Part shown: positions 1-10,497 of the stretch, piece after piece
Layout: each line of letters starts with the position of its first letter
Numbering within the stretch: the first letter of the stretch is position 1
Notes under the pieces: generated by a model
What the model was told of the DNA's origin: nothing
Databases searched by the model: none
Seen by the model: the letters and a program-made list of their open reading frames with translations, nothing else
Made by a program: the position numbers and the translations under genes
From: Planctomycetota bacterium
GTDB lineage: Bacteria; Planctomycetota; Planctomycetia; Planctomycetales; Planctomycetaceae
DNA: 64,000 nucleotides
Direction of reading: 5' to 3'
Assembly: GCA_022600195.1 (NCBI GenBank)
Contig: JAHZKX010000049.1
Coordinates: forward strand, 1-64,000

Positions 1-62
1 TCAACATCGGCACGACGCAACATTGGGATAATCTGGTCTACACCATAACGTTTCTGAGGCAT
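1..62 (-). CDS. IS3-family transposase OrfA, N-terminal fragment (runs off left edge)
   Basis: Reading the minus strand from an ATG at 62 gives MPQKRYGVDQIIPMLRRADV and then leaves the window. This closely resembles the start of IS3-family OrfA proteins, the helix-turn-helix subunit that binds the insertion-sequence ends; the K-R-Y-x3-Q-I-I pattern is typical. A GAAAGGA ribosome-binding site lies about 9 bases upstream. Only 20 complete codons are visible, so the subgroup and the state of the rest of the element cannot be judged. It sits directly downstream of a small membrane protein whose last residues overlap the leader of this gene, suggesting the element inserted there. Confidence 0.7.
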   Translation of the reverse strand, partial: MPQKRYGVDQIIPMLRRADV

Positions 63-63
63 C

Positions 64-342
64 TTAAAAAATCCTTTCCGGGCTTCGCCCGGGATGGATT
101 CTCTCATAATCACTGGTACTATTCACGGGGATAAGGTCAGCGAGACCAACATAAATCGCGCAGCCCACCAAAGGCGAAACAGCATCTCGCTTCCAGTTTG
201 CGATGTCGGCCCGGCGATCCATGTCATAAGTCTCATTGAAGTGCCAGTACAAAAGAGTGTAGAGACCAATCACCAGCACAGGCACAACAACACCCAACAC
301 TGCCCCAATCAAACCGGCAATGATTCCACGACCAATGTTCAT
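64..342 (-). CDS. Small membrane protein, 3' end probably replaced by IS sequence
   Basis: A 92-residue protein of no recognised family. Residues 5-31 form a strongly hydrophobic helix rich in Gly, Val and Leu. A second weakly hydrophobic stretch lies near residues 56-70. The last ~20 residues are encoded by DNA containing a CCGGGC/GCCCGG hairpin and the leader of the adjacent IS3-like orfA. A possible IS end (TGAATAG on the minus strand) starts at 125. The native protein may therefore have been longer or different at its C-terminus. I infer truncation by insertion; no uninterrupted homologue was available for comparison. Confidence 0.45.
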   Translation of the reverse strand: MNIGRGIIAGLIGAVLGVVVPVLVIGLYTLLYWHFNETYDMDRRADIANWKRDAVSPLVGCAIYVGLADLIPVNSTSDYERIHPGRSPERIF

Positions 343-604
343 TCCATCTTTTCATGTTGAAATTTAGGAACCAAGAATATCGAACCTCGTCAGACACGTT
401 ACAAACCGGAATCAGACTCATTCTCACATGATACTTGACGAATCTTTACTCAACAGTGAAGTGAAAGAATAAGGATCCTCTAAACTCAGAAACCTGGCAA
501 ATTGAAATCCCAACGGAATTACCCAGAACGGTGAAGAGAGAGAAAAATAATTCTCTACTTCATGTGGAGTGTGTGCCTGAGTTAAAGTAATTTTCACAAA
601 CACC

Positions 605-2113
605 TTACGGCAATTCGGTCGCGCCCATCAGATACCGGTCGCACTCGCGAGCCGCACCGCGGCCTTCGTTGATGGCCCACACAATCAGGCTTTGGCCGCG
701 TCGGCAGTCGCCGGCAGCGAACACGCCTTCGATGTTTGTCGTGTACTGCTCGTGCTCGGCTTTGAAGTTCGAGCGGGCATCCGTTTCCAGATTGAGCTGC
801 TCGCTGATGATATGCTCGGGGCCTAAGAACCCAAGCGCCAGAAAGACCAGATCACATTCCAGCACTTTTTCAGAACCGGGAACCACGCTGAACGGAGGAC
901 CGTTCTCGACCGGTTTGGACCAGTCGACTTCGCAGATCTTGAGACCCGTCAAATTGCCTTGCGCATCGCCGGTAAATTCGACCGTTGACATCTGGAACAT
1001 CCGCGGATCTTTTCCAAAGGTGGCAGCTGCCTCTTCATGACCGTAGTCAACACGGAATATTTTCGGCCATTGAGGCCAGGGGTTATTCGCGGCACGTTCA
1101 TCCGGTGGTTGTGGCACAATTTCCAGGTTGATCAGGCTTTCGCATTTCTGCCGCATCGCGGTCCCCAGGCAGTCATTTCCTGTATCACCACCGCCGATAA
1201 CCACAACTTTCTTACCTTCCGCGTTGATAAAGTTTTCCACGGGTGAATTCTGAAAATGGGTATTATTCAGACCCGATTCCAAAAGGCTCTGCGTATTCTT
1301 CGATAAATATTCCATCGCAAAATGCACGCCTTTAAGATCCCGTCCCGGAATTGGCAAATCGCGAGGTTTGGTGGCACCGGTGCAAATCACGACAGAGTCA
1401 AAGTCTTTCATCAGTTGATCAGCCTTGATGTCCACGCCGATAGAAGTATTGGTGACAAACTCCACCCCTTCGTCGACCAGCAAATCAACGCGTCGTTGAA
1501 CAATCCATTTTTCCAGCTTCATATTGGGGATACCATACATCAGTAATCCACCAATACGATCATCGCGTTCATAGACGGTCACGCTATGGCCAGCCTGGTT
1601 AAGCTGAGCGGCAGCAGACAGTCCTGCAGGACCAGAGCCGATTACAGCCACTTTCTTGCCAGTACGAACCTGGGGAGGATTCGCCACGACCCAACCCTGA
1701 TCAAAAGCAAAATCAATAATCGAATTTTCGATATTCTTAATCGTTACCGGCGGCTCATGAATTCCCAGGACGCAGGCCCCTTCACAAGGTGCCGGGCAAA
1801 CCCGACCGGTGAACTCGGGAAAGTTATTGGTCTTGTGCAAACTGTGGATGGCATCACGCCAGCGCCCATGATAGATATGATCATTCCACTCGGGAATCAG
1901 ATTATTGATCGGACATCCAGACGCCATGCCGGCCAGAGTACTCCCTGTATGACAAAAGGGAATGCCGCAATCCATGCATCGCGCACCCTGATTTTTCAAC
2001 TCGTCTTCTGTCAGATGATCGTGGAATTCGTTCCAGTCAAGAATACGCAATTCTGGTTTTCTATCTTCACCCAGTTCTCGGGGAAATTCCATGAAGCCTG
2101 TTGGCTTGCCCAT
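605..2113 (-). CDS. gltD: Glutamate synthase (NADPH) small subunit
   Basis: Supplies electrons from NAD(P)H through FAD and [4Fe-4S] clusters to the large subunit, which makes two glutamates from glutamine and 2-oxoglutarate. The N-terminal part carries the cluster cysteines (CMDCGIPFC, later CPAPCEGAC). Two Rossmann motifs follow: an FAD-binding [12 protein letters not shown] near residue 155 and an NADP-binding [11 protein letters not shown] in the second half. The C-terminus has the FAD-contacting [16 protein letters not shown] segment. The 502-residue length is normal for the family. It lies 105 bp downstream of gltB on the same strand, so the two are almost certainly cotranscribed. Both subunits look intact. 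Confidence 0.97.
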   Translation of the reverse strand: MGKPTGFMEFPRELGEDRKPELRILDWNEFHDHLTEDELKNQGARCMDCGIPFCHTGSTLAGMASGCPINNLIPEWNDHIYHGRWRDAIHSLHKTNNFPEFTGRVCPAPCEGACVLGIHEPPVTIKNIENSIIDFAFDQGWVVANPPQVRTGKKVAVIGSGPAGLSAAAQLNQAGHSVTVYERDDRIGGLLMYGIPNMKLEKWIVQRRVDLLVDEGVEFVTNTSIGVDIKADQLMKDFDSVVICTGATKPRDLPIPGRDLKGVHFAMEYLSKNTQSLLESGLNNTHFQNSPVENFINAEGKKVVVIGGGDTGNDCLGTAMRQKCESLINLEIVPQPPDERAANNPWPQWPKIFRVDYGHEEAAATFGKDPRMFQMSTVEFTGDAQGNLTGLKICEVDWSKPVENGPPFSVVPGSEKVLECDLVFLALGFLGPEHIISEQLNLETDARSNFKAEHEQYTTNIEGVFAAGDCRRGQSLIVWAINEGRGAARECDRYLMGATELP

Positions 2114-2218
2114 AATTCTATCTCACTCAAAAAATATATTTGCTCTTATCTACCGAGGATGAAATGCGCTCTGAAAGACGTTCTATACTTTGATGGCACA
2201 GCAACGCCTTCTCAAAGA

Positions 2219-5200
2219 TTAGACGACAACCTCTGCCTCTTCAGCCGCCAACTCCTCTAAAGCCCGTTTGTAATCGATGGGCATGACTTTCTTGAACTGC
2301 TCAAGTTCCGTCACCCAGTTATCAAGGATCGACTTGGCAACCGTCGAACCGGTAAATTTACGATGATTATCAATCAGCGTTTTCAGTTCTGCGATATCTT
2401 CCACATCTTTTACACTTTCCAAAGCAACGGTTTCCAGATTACAGTTTTGCAGCAGTAAACCGTGTGGATCGTAGACGTATGAAACACCGCCCGACATACC
2501 GGCTGCAAAGTTTCTTCCGGTTTCACCCAGAATCACAGCACGGCCGCCAGTCATATATTCACAACCGTGGTCACCAATTCCTTCCACAACCGCATGGGCA
2601 CCAGAGTTTCTCACACAGAATCGCTCTGCCGCCTGCCCGCGAATATAAACCTCGCCTTCGGTCGCACCGTAAAGGTTCACGTTCCCGACGATGATGTTTT
2701 CCTGTGGCAGAAATGTGGAATTGACAGGTGGGTAAATGATAATTCTCCCCCCACTGAGTCCTTTACCCACATAATCGTTCGCATCCCCTTCATGTTCAAT
2801 CGTGATGCCGTGTGCCAGCCAGGCGCCCAGACTTTGTCCGGCTGACCCTTTACTGTTGATGTGGATCGTTTCATCAGGCAAGCCGTCAGGTCCATTGTGT
2901 TTGGAAACTTCATGGCTCAGCATCGTGCCGAACGTACGGTCGGTATTCTTGAGTTTGATATCAACCACCACCGGCTCACCATTTTTGATCGCAGGCTGAC
3001 ACTGATCAATCAGGACATTATCCAATACGATTTCCAAGCCATGCTCTTGATCCCGCGTGCAGAATGTGCCGACATCAGGATGTGGTTTCTCTGCCACTCT
3101 TAAAATGGGTGTCAGATCCAGATGTTTCGCTTTCCAGTGTGTGATGCCCTCATCTAATTCCAGTACATCACTGCGACCCACCATCTCATCCATCGTACGA
3201 AAGCCCAGTTCCGCCATCAGTTCGCGGGCTTCTTGCGCCAGCAGGAAGAAATAATTCACCACATGATCGGGCTGACCGGCGAACTTTTTGCGAAGTTCCG
3301 GATTCTGTGTGGCAATTCCCACGGGACAGGTATTGAGGTGACACTTACGCATCATGATACAACCCATGGTAATGAGCGGACCTGTTGAGAAGCCGAACTC
3401 TTCGGCACCCAGTAAATTCGCAATTACAACATCGCGGCCCGTTTTTAACTGGCCATCGGTTTGCAATCGTACGCGGCTGCGTAAATCATTCATAACCAAT
3501 GTCTGGTGTGTCTCAGCAATCCCCAATTCCCACGGTAAACCCGCATGCTTCACACTGGTTAATGGAGAGGCTCCTGTTCCACCAGAGGCACCTGAGATCA
3601 GAATATTGTCGGCGTGACCTTTGGCAACACCAGAGGCAATCGTTCCCACACCCACTTCCGAAACAAGCTTCACACTGATCCGCGCGCTCGGGTTCGAATT
3701 CTTCAGGTCGTAGATCAACTGAGACAAGTCTTCAATCGAATAAATGTCATGATGCGGAGGCGGACTGATCAACCCCACACCCGGAGTCGAATGTCGGACC
3801 GAGGCAATAATTTTATTGACCTTATGTCCGGGCAATTCGCCCCCTTCTCCCGGCTTGGCACCCTGTGAGATCTTAATCTGTAATTCATCCGCATTGGTCA
3901 AATACCAGCTGGTAACACCAAATCGACCAGAGGCGATCTGCTTGATCGCGGAGCGTTTGGAATCTTTGTTTTCCAGAGGTGTAAAGCGGCTGTAATCTTC
4001 GCCCCCTTCTCCCGTGTTACTTTTGCCGCCCAGTCGATTCATGGCAATCGCCAGCGATTCATGTGCTTCGGCAGAGATCGATCCATAGCTCATGGCGCCT
4101 GTGCAGAAACGCTTCACGATTTCTTCAACAGGCTCCACTTCTTCCAGGGGGATCGACGTCCGTGATTTGAATGTCAACAAACCTCGCAGGTGGCAATCGC
4201 GGGTCGTCTGTTCGTTGACCTCTTTTGCAAACTGCTTGTAAGCGTTTTTGTCACCAGAGCTGGCGGCTGCCTGTAGATTGGCAATATTTTCGGGTGACCA
4301 GGAATGCTTTTCACCATTCGCACGCCAATGATAGACGCCCGGATTCTGCAAACCAGGCACTTGATACTGATCTCGCTCGGGATAGCCGATCTCATGCCGC
4401 ATTTCGCATTCCTGAGTGATCACATCGAAACCAATGCCCTTAATGCGACTGGCAGTTCCCGCAAAACAGGCATCGATGACTTCCTGATTCAAACCGACGG
4501 CTTCGAAAATCTGCGCACCTTTATAACTTTGCAGAGTCGAAATCCCCATTTTGGCCATCACTTTCAGCATGCCTTTGCTTACACCCATACGGTAAGCGGC
4601 CACGATGGAATCGCGATCCCATTCTGCGGCATCGAGTTCTCCGACTTCCAGTGAATGCCATAAAGATTCAAACGCCATATAAGGGTTGATCGCATCAGCA
4701 CCGTAACCGAACAACAGACAATGATGATGCACTTCCCGAGCTTCACCCGTTTCCAGCACAATCCCAATTTGCGTTCGCTGTTCGTTACGTACGAGATGAT
4801 GGTGAATCGCACCACAGGATATAAGGGTCGGTAATGCAATTCGATCTTTATTCACAGCACGGTCTGACAAAGTAACTAAACTGAAACCAGCGACAATCGC
4901 CTGTGATGCCTCTTCTCGAATCCGATCTAAGGCGGCTCGAAATCCGGCTTCCCCTTCTGACTTGGGATAAGTCACATCGATCGTTTTATTTTTCCAGCCT
5001 CGGTAATTCATTGACTTAATGGCTGCCAACTCTTTATTACTGATGATCGGCTCTGGAATTAAGAGACGGTGGCACTGCGACTCCGTTGATTCCAGCAGGT
5101 TTCCTTCCGGGCCGATATAACACTCGAGTGACATAATCACTTCTTCACGAATCGAATCGATGGCCGGGTTCGTCACCTGTGCAAACAGTTGGTGGAAGTA

Positions 5201-6829
5201 ATCGTAAAGCAAACGTGATTGGTCACTCAGACAAGCCAGAGCCGCATCATTGCCCATAGAGCCAATCGGATCCTTCTTGGCTTTGATCAGAGGAATCAGC
5301 ATGAATCTGAGAGTTTCAAAGGTAAACCCGAATGCCTGCATGCGCGAGAGTAGCTCTGCTTCTGGAATTTCCTCCAGTTCATCAGCCGGTGGAATATCCT
5401 GCAGATGAATTCGCTGATTCTGAAGCCATTCATGGTAAGGACGCTTGGTAGCATACTTTTCCTTGAGCTCTTCATCGGGAATCAGACGGCCTTCTTCGAA
5501 GTCTACCAGGAACATTTTCCCGGGTTGCAGCCGACCTTTTTCCTTCACGATCTTGGGATCGACTTCCAGCACACCAACTTCGCTGGCCATGATGACACGG
5601 TCATCATGCGTCACATAGTAACGGCTGGGTCGTAAACCATTCCGGTCCAGGACAGCACCAATACACTGGCCATCGGTGAAAGAGACCGAAGCAGGCCCGT
5701 CCCATGGTTCTTGAAGTGAAGAGTAATATTCATAAAAGGCGCGCTTGGCTACCGAAATCGAATGATGATTCTGCCAGGCTTCGGGAATCATCATCATCAT
5801 GACTTCCGGCAAAGGACGGCCGGACATCAATAACAATTCCAACGCATTATCAAAGTTTCCAGAGTCGGAACAGTGAGGCTCAATAATCGGGAATAACTTG
5901 TTGATGTCTGACCCAAACAGATCACTGGACATCTTGCCCTGTCGTGCATACATCCAGTTCGCATTGCCACGCAGCGTGTTGATTTCTCCATTATGTGCCA
6001 TGAAACGACAAGGCTGTGCGCGATCCCAACTGGGAAACGTATTCGTCGAAAATCGCGAGTGCACCATTGCCAGATGACTTTTGAAGTCTTCGTCCTGTAA
6101 GTCCGGATAGAATGGCATCACCTGATCGGGGGTCAGCATTCCTTTATAAACGACCACTTTGGTAGAAAGCGAACAGAAGTAGAACATCAAACCCTGCGGT
6201 AGATCTCCTTCTCGCAACTGGCGGCTGGATAACTTCAGAATAATATAAAGCTGTCGTTCCAGATCATCCTGATCAGACACTTTTCCATTTGGCGTCGAGA
6301 TAAAAACCTGCTCCATATGAGGCATGGCACGCACTGCGGACGGGCCGATGTCCGCTTTTTCGGGAGAGACAGGCAACTCGCGCCATCCACGAATCACAAG
6401 ACCCTGATTATGGACGGCTTCTTCGACGACCTTTTTACAATGCTCACGCTGCGCGACATCGGTGGGTAAGAAGACGACCCCCATGCCGTAATTTCCCTGT
6501 TGGGGGAGCTCAAAATCCAAGTCCTGTTTGACAACCCTGCTCAGAAACTCATGAGGCATGGAAACCAGAATACCGGCACCATCGCCTGTATTTTCTTCAC
6601 AGCCACACGCACCGCGGTGAGTCATATGGCGCAGCATCTCATCGGCATCAAGCACAATTTGATGCGAACGCTCGCCTTTAATGTGGGCTACAAACCCAAC
6701 CCCGCAACTGTCATGCTCGAATTCCGGATCGTAAAGTCCATGCGCTTCCGGCAAACTCCCTGTCCGGAATAGGGAATTGCGATCATTCTTGCTGGAATCA
6801 GTTCCACGTCGAACGGTTCGACTCTTCAT
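2219..6829 (-). CDS. gltB: Glutamate synthase large subunit
   Basis: Catalytic subunit of ammonia assimilation, 1536 residues, the normal length. The class II glutamine amidotransferase domain begins at Cys42 within HDSCGVGFVAHI. In this family the residues before the cysteine are removed as a propeptide, here about 41 residues. The central domain is followed by the FMN-binding synthase barrel. The [3Fe-4S] ligands are visible as C-x5-C-x4-C in CIMMRKCHLNTCPVG. The C-terminal Gly-rich beta-helix (GxxG repeats such as GGRAVILGETGRNFAAG) is complete. It is followed by gltD and preceded by a LysR-type regulator on the same strand, a plausible local controller like GltC of Bacillus, although GltC is divergently transcribed. 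Confidence 0.97.
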   Translation of the reverse strand: MKSRTVRRGTDSSKNDRNSLFRTGSLPEAHGLYDPEFEHDSCGVGFVAHIKGERSHQIVLDADEMLRHMTHRGACGCEENTGDGAGILVSMPHEFLSRVVKQDLDFELPQQGNYGMGVVFLPTDVAQREHCKKVVEEAVHNQGLVIRGWRELPVSPEKADIGPSAVRAMPHMEQVFISTPNGKVSDQDDLERQLYIILKLSSRQLREGDLPQGLMFYFCSLSTKVVVYKGMLTPDQVMPFYPDLQDEDFKSHLAMVHSRFSTNTFPSWDRAQPCRFMAHNGEINTLRGNANWMYARQGKMSSDLFGSDINKLFPIIEPHCSDSGNFDNALELLLMSGRPLPEVMMMMIPEAWQNHHSISVAKRAFYEYYSSLQEPWDGPASVSFTDGQCIGAVLDRNGLRPSRYYVTHDDRVIMASEVGVLEVDPKIVKEKGRLQPGKMFLVDFEEGRLIPDEELKEKYATKRPYHEWLQNQRIHLQDIPPADELEEIPEAELLSRMQAFGFTFETLRFMLIPLIKAKKDPIGSMGNDAALACLSDQSRLLYDYFHQLFAQVTNPAIDSIREEVIMSLECYIGPEGNLLESTESQCHRLLIPEPIISNKELAAIKSMNYRGWKNKTIDVTYPKSEGEAGFRAALDRIREEASQAIVAGFSLVTLSDRAVNKDRIALPTLISCGAIHHHLVRNEQRTQIGIVLETGEAREVHHHCLLFGYGADAINPYMAFESLWHSLEVGELDAAEWDRDSIVAAYRMGVSKGMLKVMAKMGISTLQSYKGAQIFEAVGLNQEVIDACFAGTASRIKGIGFDVITQECEMRHEIGYPERDQYQVPGLQNPGVYHWRANGEKHSWSPENIANLQAAASSGDKNAYKQFAKEVNEQTTRDCHLRGLLTFKSRTSIPLEEVEPVEEIVKRFCTGAMSYGSISAEAHESLAIAMNRLGGKSNTGEGGEDYSRFTPLENKDSKRSAIKQIASGRFGVTSWYLTNADELQIKISQGAKPGEGGELPGHKVNKIIASVRHSTPGVGLISPPPHHDIYSIEDLSQLIYDLKNSNPSARISVKLVSEVGVGTIASGVAKGHADNILISGASGGTGASPLTSVKHAGLPWELGIAETHQTLVMNDLRSRVRLQTDGQLKTGRDVVIANLLGAEEFGFSTGPLITMGCIMMRKCHLNTCPVGIATQNPELRKKFAGQPDHVVNYFFLLAQEARELMAELGFRTMDEMVGRSDVLELDEGITHWKAKHLDLTPILRVAEKPHPDVGTFCTRDQEHGLEIVLDNVLIDQCQPAIKNGEPVVVDIKLKNTDRTFGTMLSHEVSKHNGPDGLPDETIHINSKGSAGQSLGAWLAHGITIEHEGDANDYVGKGLSGGRIIIYPPVNSTFLPQENIIVGNVNLYGATEGEVYIRGQAAERFCVRNSGAHAVVEGIGDHGCEYMTGGRAVILGETGRNFAAGMSGGVSYVYDPHGLLLQNCNLETVALESVKDVEDIAELKTLIDNHRKFTGSTVAKSILDNWVTELEQFKKVMPIDYKRALEELAAEEAEVVV

Positions 6830-7071
6830 CTTACTTCACCATTCAAACTAATGTTTAACAAAATCGATGCCGAACGGCACCCTGTTATTGCGAACGAATT
6901 TCGCACTCTTTTTCAGGAATCACATCAACTCTCCATCAAAATGATGTCTTCCTTCACCAGCCTGCGCCGGTACTTTTTTCTGCCGAAGATTTACCAGTGG
7001 TTTCCTGAGCTGCTTTTATCGGGAACGTTCCCGCAACTCAAAATCACTGGATCCATCAGAATCTCTTCTGA

Positions 7072-8061
7072 TTACTCACGCGCTATCAAAGGACCGAACG
7101 AAAAAGCATCTTTACTGGAAGACTGATCTCTTCCAGATGCGGATGCCTCGGCCGATTCTCTGCGAGCGAGAGAGAAATTAGCGGGGTCTTCATGCAAGAC
7201 TTCTATGAACTTCGAAACCACATCGGGTATCGATTTCTGCTTTTTTTGAATGATTCCGATCGGGCGAAACCATTCGACCTGTTCCAGGTGTACCACATTC
7301 AATGAATGATCCTGAACTTCCTTCATCACCGTAGGAAGAGGCAGAATAGCGAGGCCTGCTTCCGCTTCGACGGCACGTTTAATGTTTTCAATGTTATCAA
7401 ATTCATGAATCAACTGGACATGCACACTGGATTTTCTTAACCAGCGATCTATCTTCTGTCGAACGACTAATTCAGATGTGAATGCCACGAAAGGCTCATC
7501 TTCAATCTCACTGACCGCACAACTTTCTCGATCAGCCAGATTATGATCCGGGTGAACTACAAGCACCATTGGCTGTTCCTGCCACAAGATACTCGTAAGA
7601 TCTTTCTCTTCTTTGGGAAATGAAACCAGACCCAGATCTGCCTGGTTTTCACATACTCTCTGATACACTTCATCCGGATGCAAATAATCTAATGTGATCA
7701 TGACTTCAGGATAAAGATTTTGAAAATGCTCAACATAGTCAGACATCTGAGCCAGACCCACCGAGTAGATCGCAGCGATTCTCACTCGGCTTTTCGTTTG
7801 ACCCACAGTGCTTCTAACTTGCGCTTCCACCTGCTCGAACGACCTTAACAACTGCTGGCAACCATCAAAATAAATCTTACCAGCCGGAGTGACTTCAAAG
7901 GGCCGCTTGGAACGATCGATCAACTGCGCACCGAGTCGTTTTTCCAATGCATGTACTGCCTGACTGGCTGCAGATTGAGACACACGACGAACCTCAGCAG
8001 CTTTAGAAAAGCTGCCTTGAACGACGACATCACAAAAAAGCTCAGCATTACGAAGGTGCAT
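7072..8061 (-). CDS. LysR-family transcriptional regulator
   Basis: A 329-residue LysR-type regulator. The N-terminal winged helix-turn-helix (residues 1-60) shows the family pattern GSFSKAAEVRRVSQSAASQ. A two-lobed effector-binding domain runs from about residue 90 to 290. The last ~35 residues are Ser/Ala-rich and look disordered. It is encoded upstream of gltB on the same strand with a 242 bp gap, so control of glutamate synthase is a reasonable guess, but effector and targets cannot be read from sequence. A 7-bp inverted repeat in its own upstream region (8234-8252) could be its operator. Confidence 0.9.
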   Translation of the reverse strand: MHLRNAELFCDVVVQGSFSKAAEVRRVSQSAASQAVHALEKRLGAQLIDRSKRPFEVTPAGKIYFDGCQQLLRSFEQVEAQVRSTVGQTKSRVRIAAIYSVGLAQMSDYVEHFQNLYPEVMITLDYLHPDEVYQRVCENQADLGLVSFPKEEKDLTSILWQEQPMVLVVHPDHNLADRESCAVSEIEDEPFVAFTSELVVRQKIDRWLRKSSVHVQLIHEFDNIENIKRAVEAEAGLAILPLPTVMKEVQDHSLNVVHLEQVEWFRPIGIIQKKQKSIPDVVSKFIEVLHEDPANFSLARRESAEASASGRDQSSSKDAFSFGPLIARE

Positions 8062-8690
8062 AAGAGACGAAACCGGTTCGATTTATAAGGAAAACTAATA
8101 ATGATATGATTGAAGTATCTTAATTTCGAATACGAGCCAGTTTAAATATCAAACATGCGATAAGTCAAGCGCACGCACTCCTGAAAATAACTGGGTTAAA
8201 CCTTATGAAATTGCCTATTTACACAAATCCAATATGATAAAACACTTATCATTGAGAGTCTGAGTCGAAACTAGACTCAAAAACGCCCCTTCACACGACA
8301 AACTCTTCCACAAATGAAGCAATAGCAGGGTAAAAGCACTCATTGCTCACCACTTACTTTAATCCGGACACCGATGATTGGCGTTGGTTGTATTAATAAT
8401 ACTGATAGTAACGCCAACAGGCAGGTAGATCCGATCTCCCCGCCATCCCCGAACTCTGGTTCTGTTCTGAATTCGTAAAGTCAACTACTCGAAACAGAGA
8501 GATCTGAAACGAAGACAGAAATACCGAGTCGAACCAAATTTATGAATTGTAAAAGACAATATAGTCTGCAAACCTACTCAACTCGTTCTGACATGGATAA
8601 CATCAGTATTCAGTACAGTAAGGGAATGCCGTAACCATGTTCATACCCCGTCTTTCTCTTTCACTCGATCATTCGAATTAAGGAACTCTG
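8062..8690. other. Divergent intergenic region between LysR gene and lipoprotein gene
   Basis: About 630 bp without a convincing gene. It separates two divergent genes and must hold both promoters. The only structured element I can support is the inverted repeat at 8234-8252. No tRNA or riboswitch motif was recognised. The ribosome-binding site AAGGAA for the lipoprotein gene lies at its right end. Confidence 0.5.
8234..8252. repeat. Inverted repeat, candidate operator
   Basis: ATGATAA, a 5-base spacer, then TTATCAT: a perfect 7-bp dyad. It contains a T-N11-A core of the kind LysR-type regulators recognise and lies about 175 bp upstream of the LysR start. The operator role is inferred only from symmetry and position. 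Confidence 0.3.
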
Positions 8691-9944
8691 ATGAAGAAAC
8701 ACTTCTCATTTTTGACCCTGTTAATCTTGGCGGTAACGCTTCCCCTGCTCTCTGGATGTAGTAAACCTGCCGAAGAAAGTGCACAAAAACCGGTTCAGCC
8801 TCCAAAAGCACTGGGTCCCGATGAGACCATGCAGGCCTTGATCGATGGCGTTAATAACCAGCAAATGGAAGCCCTCTGGAATTTTCTTCCCGCCAGTTAC
8901 CAGACTGATGTGAATGGGCTGGTACACGAATTTGCCGGCAAGATGGACCTTGAAATGTACAACGGCACATTTCAGACCCTTCAGCGTGTCACCAAACTTT
9001 TGAAAGACAAAAAAGAATACATCCTCAAAAACCAGACGATGAAGGGACTTCCCGTACCTCCCGAAAAAGTAACCGAATTCTGGGAGCCAACCGTAGGGTT
9101 GTTAAGCGCAATTGCCCAGAGCGATCTTTCCAGCCTGGAGAAGCTCAAAAGTTTTGATGGCGGAAAATTCCTCTCCACCAGTGGCAACCAGATCGCAAAA
9201 CAGGTTGTCAGCATCTCAGAGATGCTTCCCAAGAAAGAAGGGGCACTCAGTTTTTCCGAAAAAATGAAACAGACGAAAATAACAGTCGTCTCCAGCGAAG
9301 GCGATACTGCGACGATTAAAATCGAAGCGCCGGGAGAAGAGTCCAAGGAAGAAGCGATGGTGAAAGTCGAAGACAAATGGATTCCCAAAAACCTGGCAGA
9401 TAACTGGAATTCCAAAATGGATGACGCTCGCAAAAAACTGGCAGAACTGACGCCAGAAAAAGTGACCGCTCAGAAAGAACAAACACTGGCTGGCATCAAA
9501 AAAGTAAATGAAGTTCTGGCTTCGCTGGAAACCGCCAAAACCGAGGAAGAGTTTAACAAAACTCTCAATCCGATCGTTGCCCCGGTTGCGATGCTCGCCC
9601 CGATGCTCATGATGCAGATGGGGCAATCAATGATGGGCGCGCCTCAGAATCAGGGTGGACCCAGTCTGGGACAGCCTGCTCCCGTCGATCCAAATACAGT
9701 TGTGTCAATTGTGATTGCTAAAAAACTGTCGAATGCAGAGCAAGATCCGATAATCGAACAAATTCTGAAAACAGCCGATGATTCGAATAATATTAGAATC
9801 GCACCGATTGCGGCAGGTGACCTTACCGTTTTCCGAGTTTCTCCCGTAACGGATCTGGATGGATTTGCCAAGAAGATCAAATTTGGCAAGACTACCAAAG
9901 TCGATCCCAAGTCGCGGACGATTACCGTGGAACTTAGTAAGTAA
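8691..9944 (+). CDS. Secreted lipoprotein of unknown function
   Basis: A 417-residue protein with a lipoprotein signal peptide: Lys-rich start, hydrophobic core and an LSGC lipobox with the acylated cysteine near residue 23. The mature part is rich in Lys and Glu and mostly helical. It contains a Met/Gln/Gly/Pro-rich low-complexity stretch around residues 300-335 and ends in a beta-rich domain. The start is fixed by AAGGAA upstream. It is a single gene with its own upstream region and meets a bidirectional-looking hairpin downstream. I recognise no catalytic motif. Similar lipoproteins are common in planctomycetes, probably attached to a membrane facing the periplasm. Confidence 0.7.
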   Translation: MKKHFSFLTLLILAVTLPLLSGCSKPAEESAQKPVQPPKALGPDETMQALIDGVNNQQMEALWNFLPASYQTDVNGLVHEFAGKMDLEMYNGTFQTLQRVTKLLKDKKEYILKNQTMKGLPVPPEKVTEFWEPTVGLLSAIAQSDLSSLEKLKSFDGGKFLSTSGNQIAKQVVSISEMLPKKEGALSFSEKMKQTKITVVSSEGDTATIKIEAPGEESKEEAMVKVEDKWIPKNLADNWNSKMDDARKKLAELTPEKVTAQKEQTLAGIKKVNEVLASLETAKTEEEFNKTLNPIVAPVAMLAPMLMMQMGQSMMGAPQNQGGPSLGQPAPVDPNTVVSIVIAKKLSNAEQDPIIEQILKTADDSNNIRIAPIAAGDLTVFRVSPVTDLDGFAKKIKFGKTTKVDPKSRTITVELSK

Positions 9945-9977
9945 ACATCCCTGTTTACTTACTCTCCAATACGAAAA

Positions 9978-10011
9978 AAGGCCACTTCCCGTGAACAGGG
10001 GAAGTGGCCTT
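9978..10011 (-). terminator. Rho-independent terminator
   Basis: A 13-bp stem (AAGGCCACTTCCC paired with GGGAAGTGGCCTT) with a short loop, followed on the minus strand by a run of six Ts. It ends transcription of the acidic small-protein gene. The stem lies only 34 bp after the lipoprotein gene and may also serve it in the plus direction, where the T-tract is poorer. Confidence 0.85.
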
Positions 10012-10058
10012 AACTTTTGCTGGTTTGCGCAGCAATCACTTAAATTCGCTGGGGAATA

Positions 10059-10316
10059 TTAAGCAGCCTCTGAGATGTCTTCTCCACCTTCATCAGAGGC
10101 TTCTACTTCCCACTCATCTTCAGCTGATTCTTCAGATGTTTCTTCCTCAGTCTCTTCCTCGTAAACGAGATAGTAAATCTCATTCATTGCTTCTTCGAGA
10201 AGGGAGCTGATATTTTCGCTACCAGTAGATTCGATCAATGTCTCCAGTTGGGCGACCACACGATCGACTTCTTCACTGGTGATTTCTTCAAACTGCTCTT
10301 CAACTTCTTCTGACAT
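10059..10316 (-). CDS. Small highly acidic protein
   Basis: An 85-residue protein in which about 40% of residues are Glu or Asp. The N-terminal half is predicted helical (SEEVDRVVAQLETLIESTG); the C-terminal half is an almost pure Glu/Asp/Ser tail. The start is assigned to the ATG at 10316 because GGAGGT lies just upstream of it and overlaps an alternative upstream ATG. No family is recognised. The composition suggests a disordered acidic protein that binds a basic partner. The next gene upstream on the same strand encodes a very basic small protein. Confidence 0.65.
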   Translation of the reverse strand: MSEEVEEQFEEITSEEVDRVVAQLETLIESTGSENISSLLEEAMNEIYYLVYEEETEEETSEESAEDEWEVEASDEGGEDISEAA

Positions 10317-10497
10317 CGTTACCTCCATGTCCTGTGTTTGATAACCATAAGCAGGAAAACCATGAATAATTTATCGGTTTTCCTAGCTTAAAGCATTAGC
10401 ACTGCCCTGTGCAAAAATTACCAGGCAAATCAACAAACAATCCATTTTAGAGATTTGCCTTCCGAATTAATTTTCAACTGACTCTGTCGGAAAAAAT

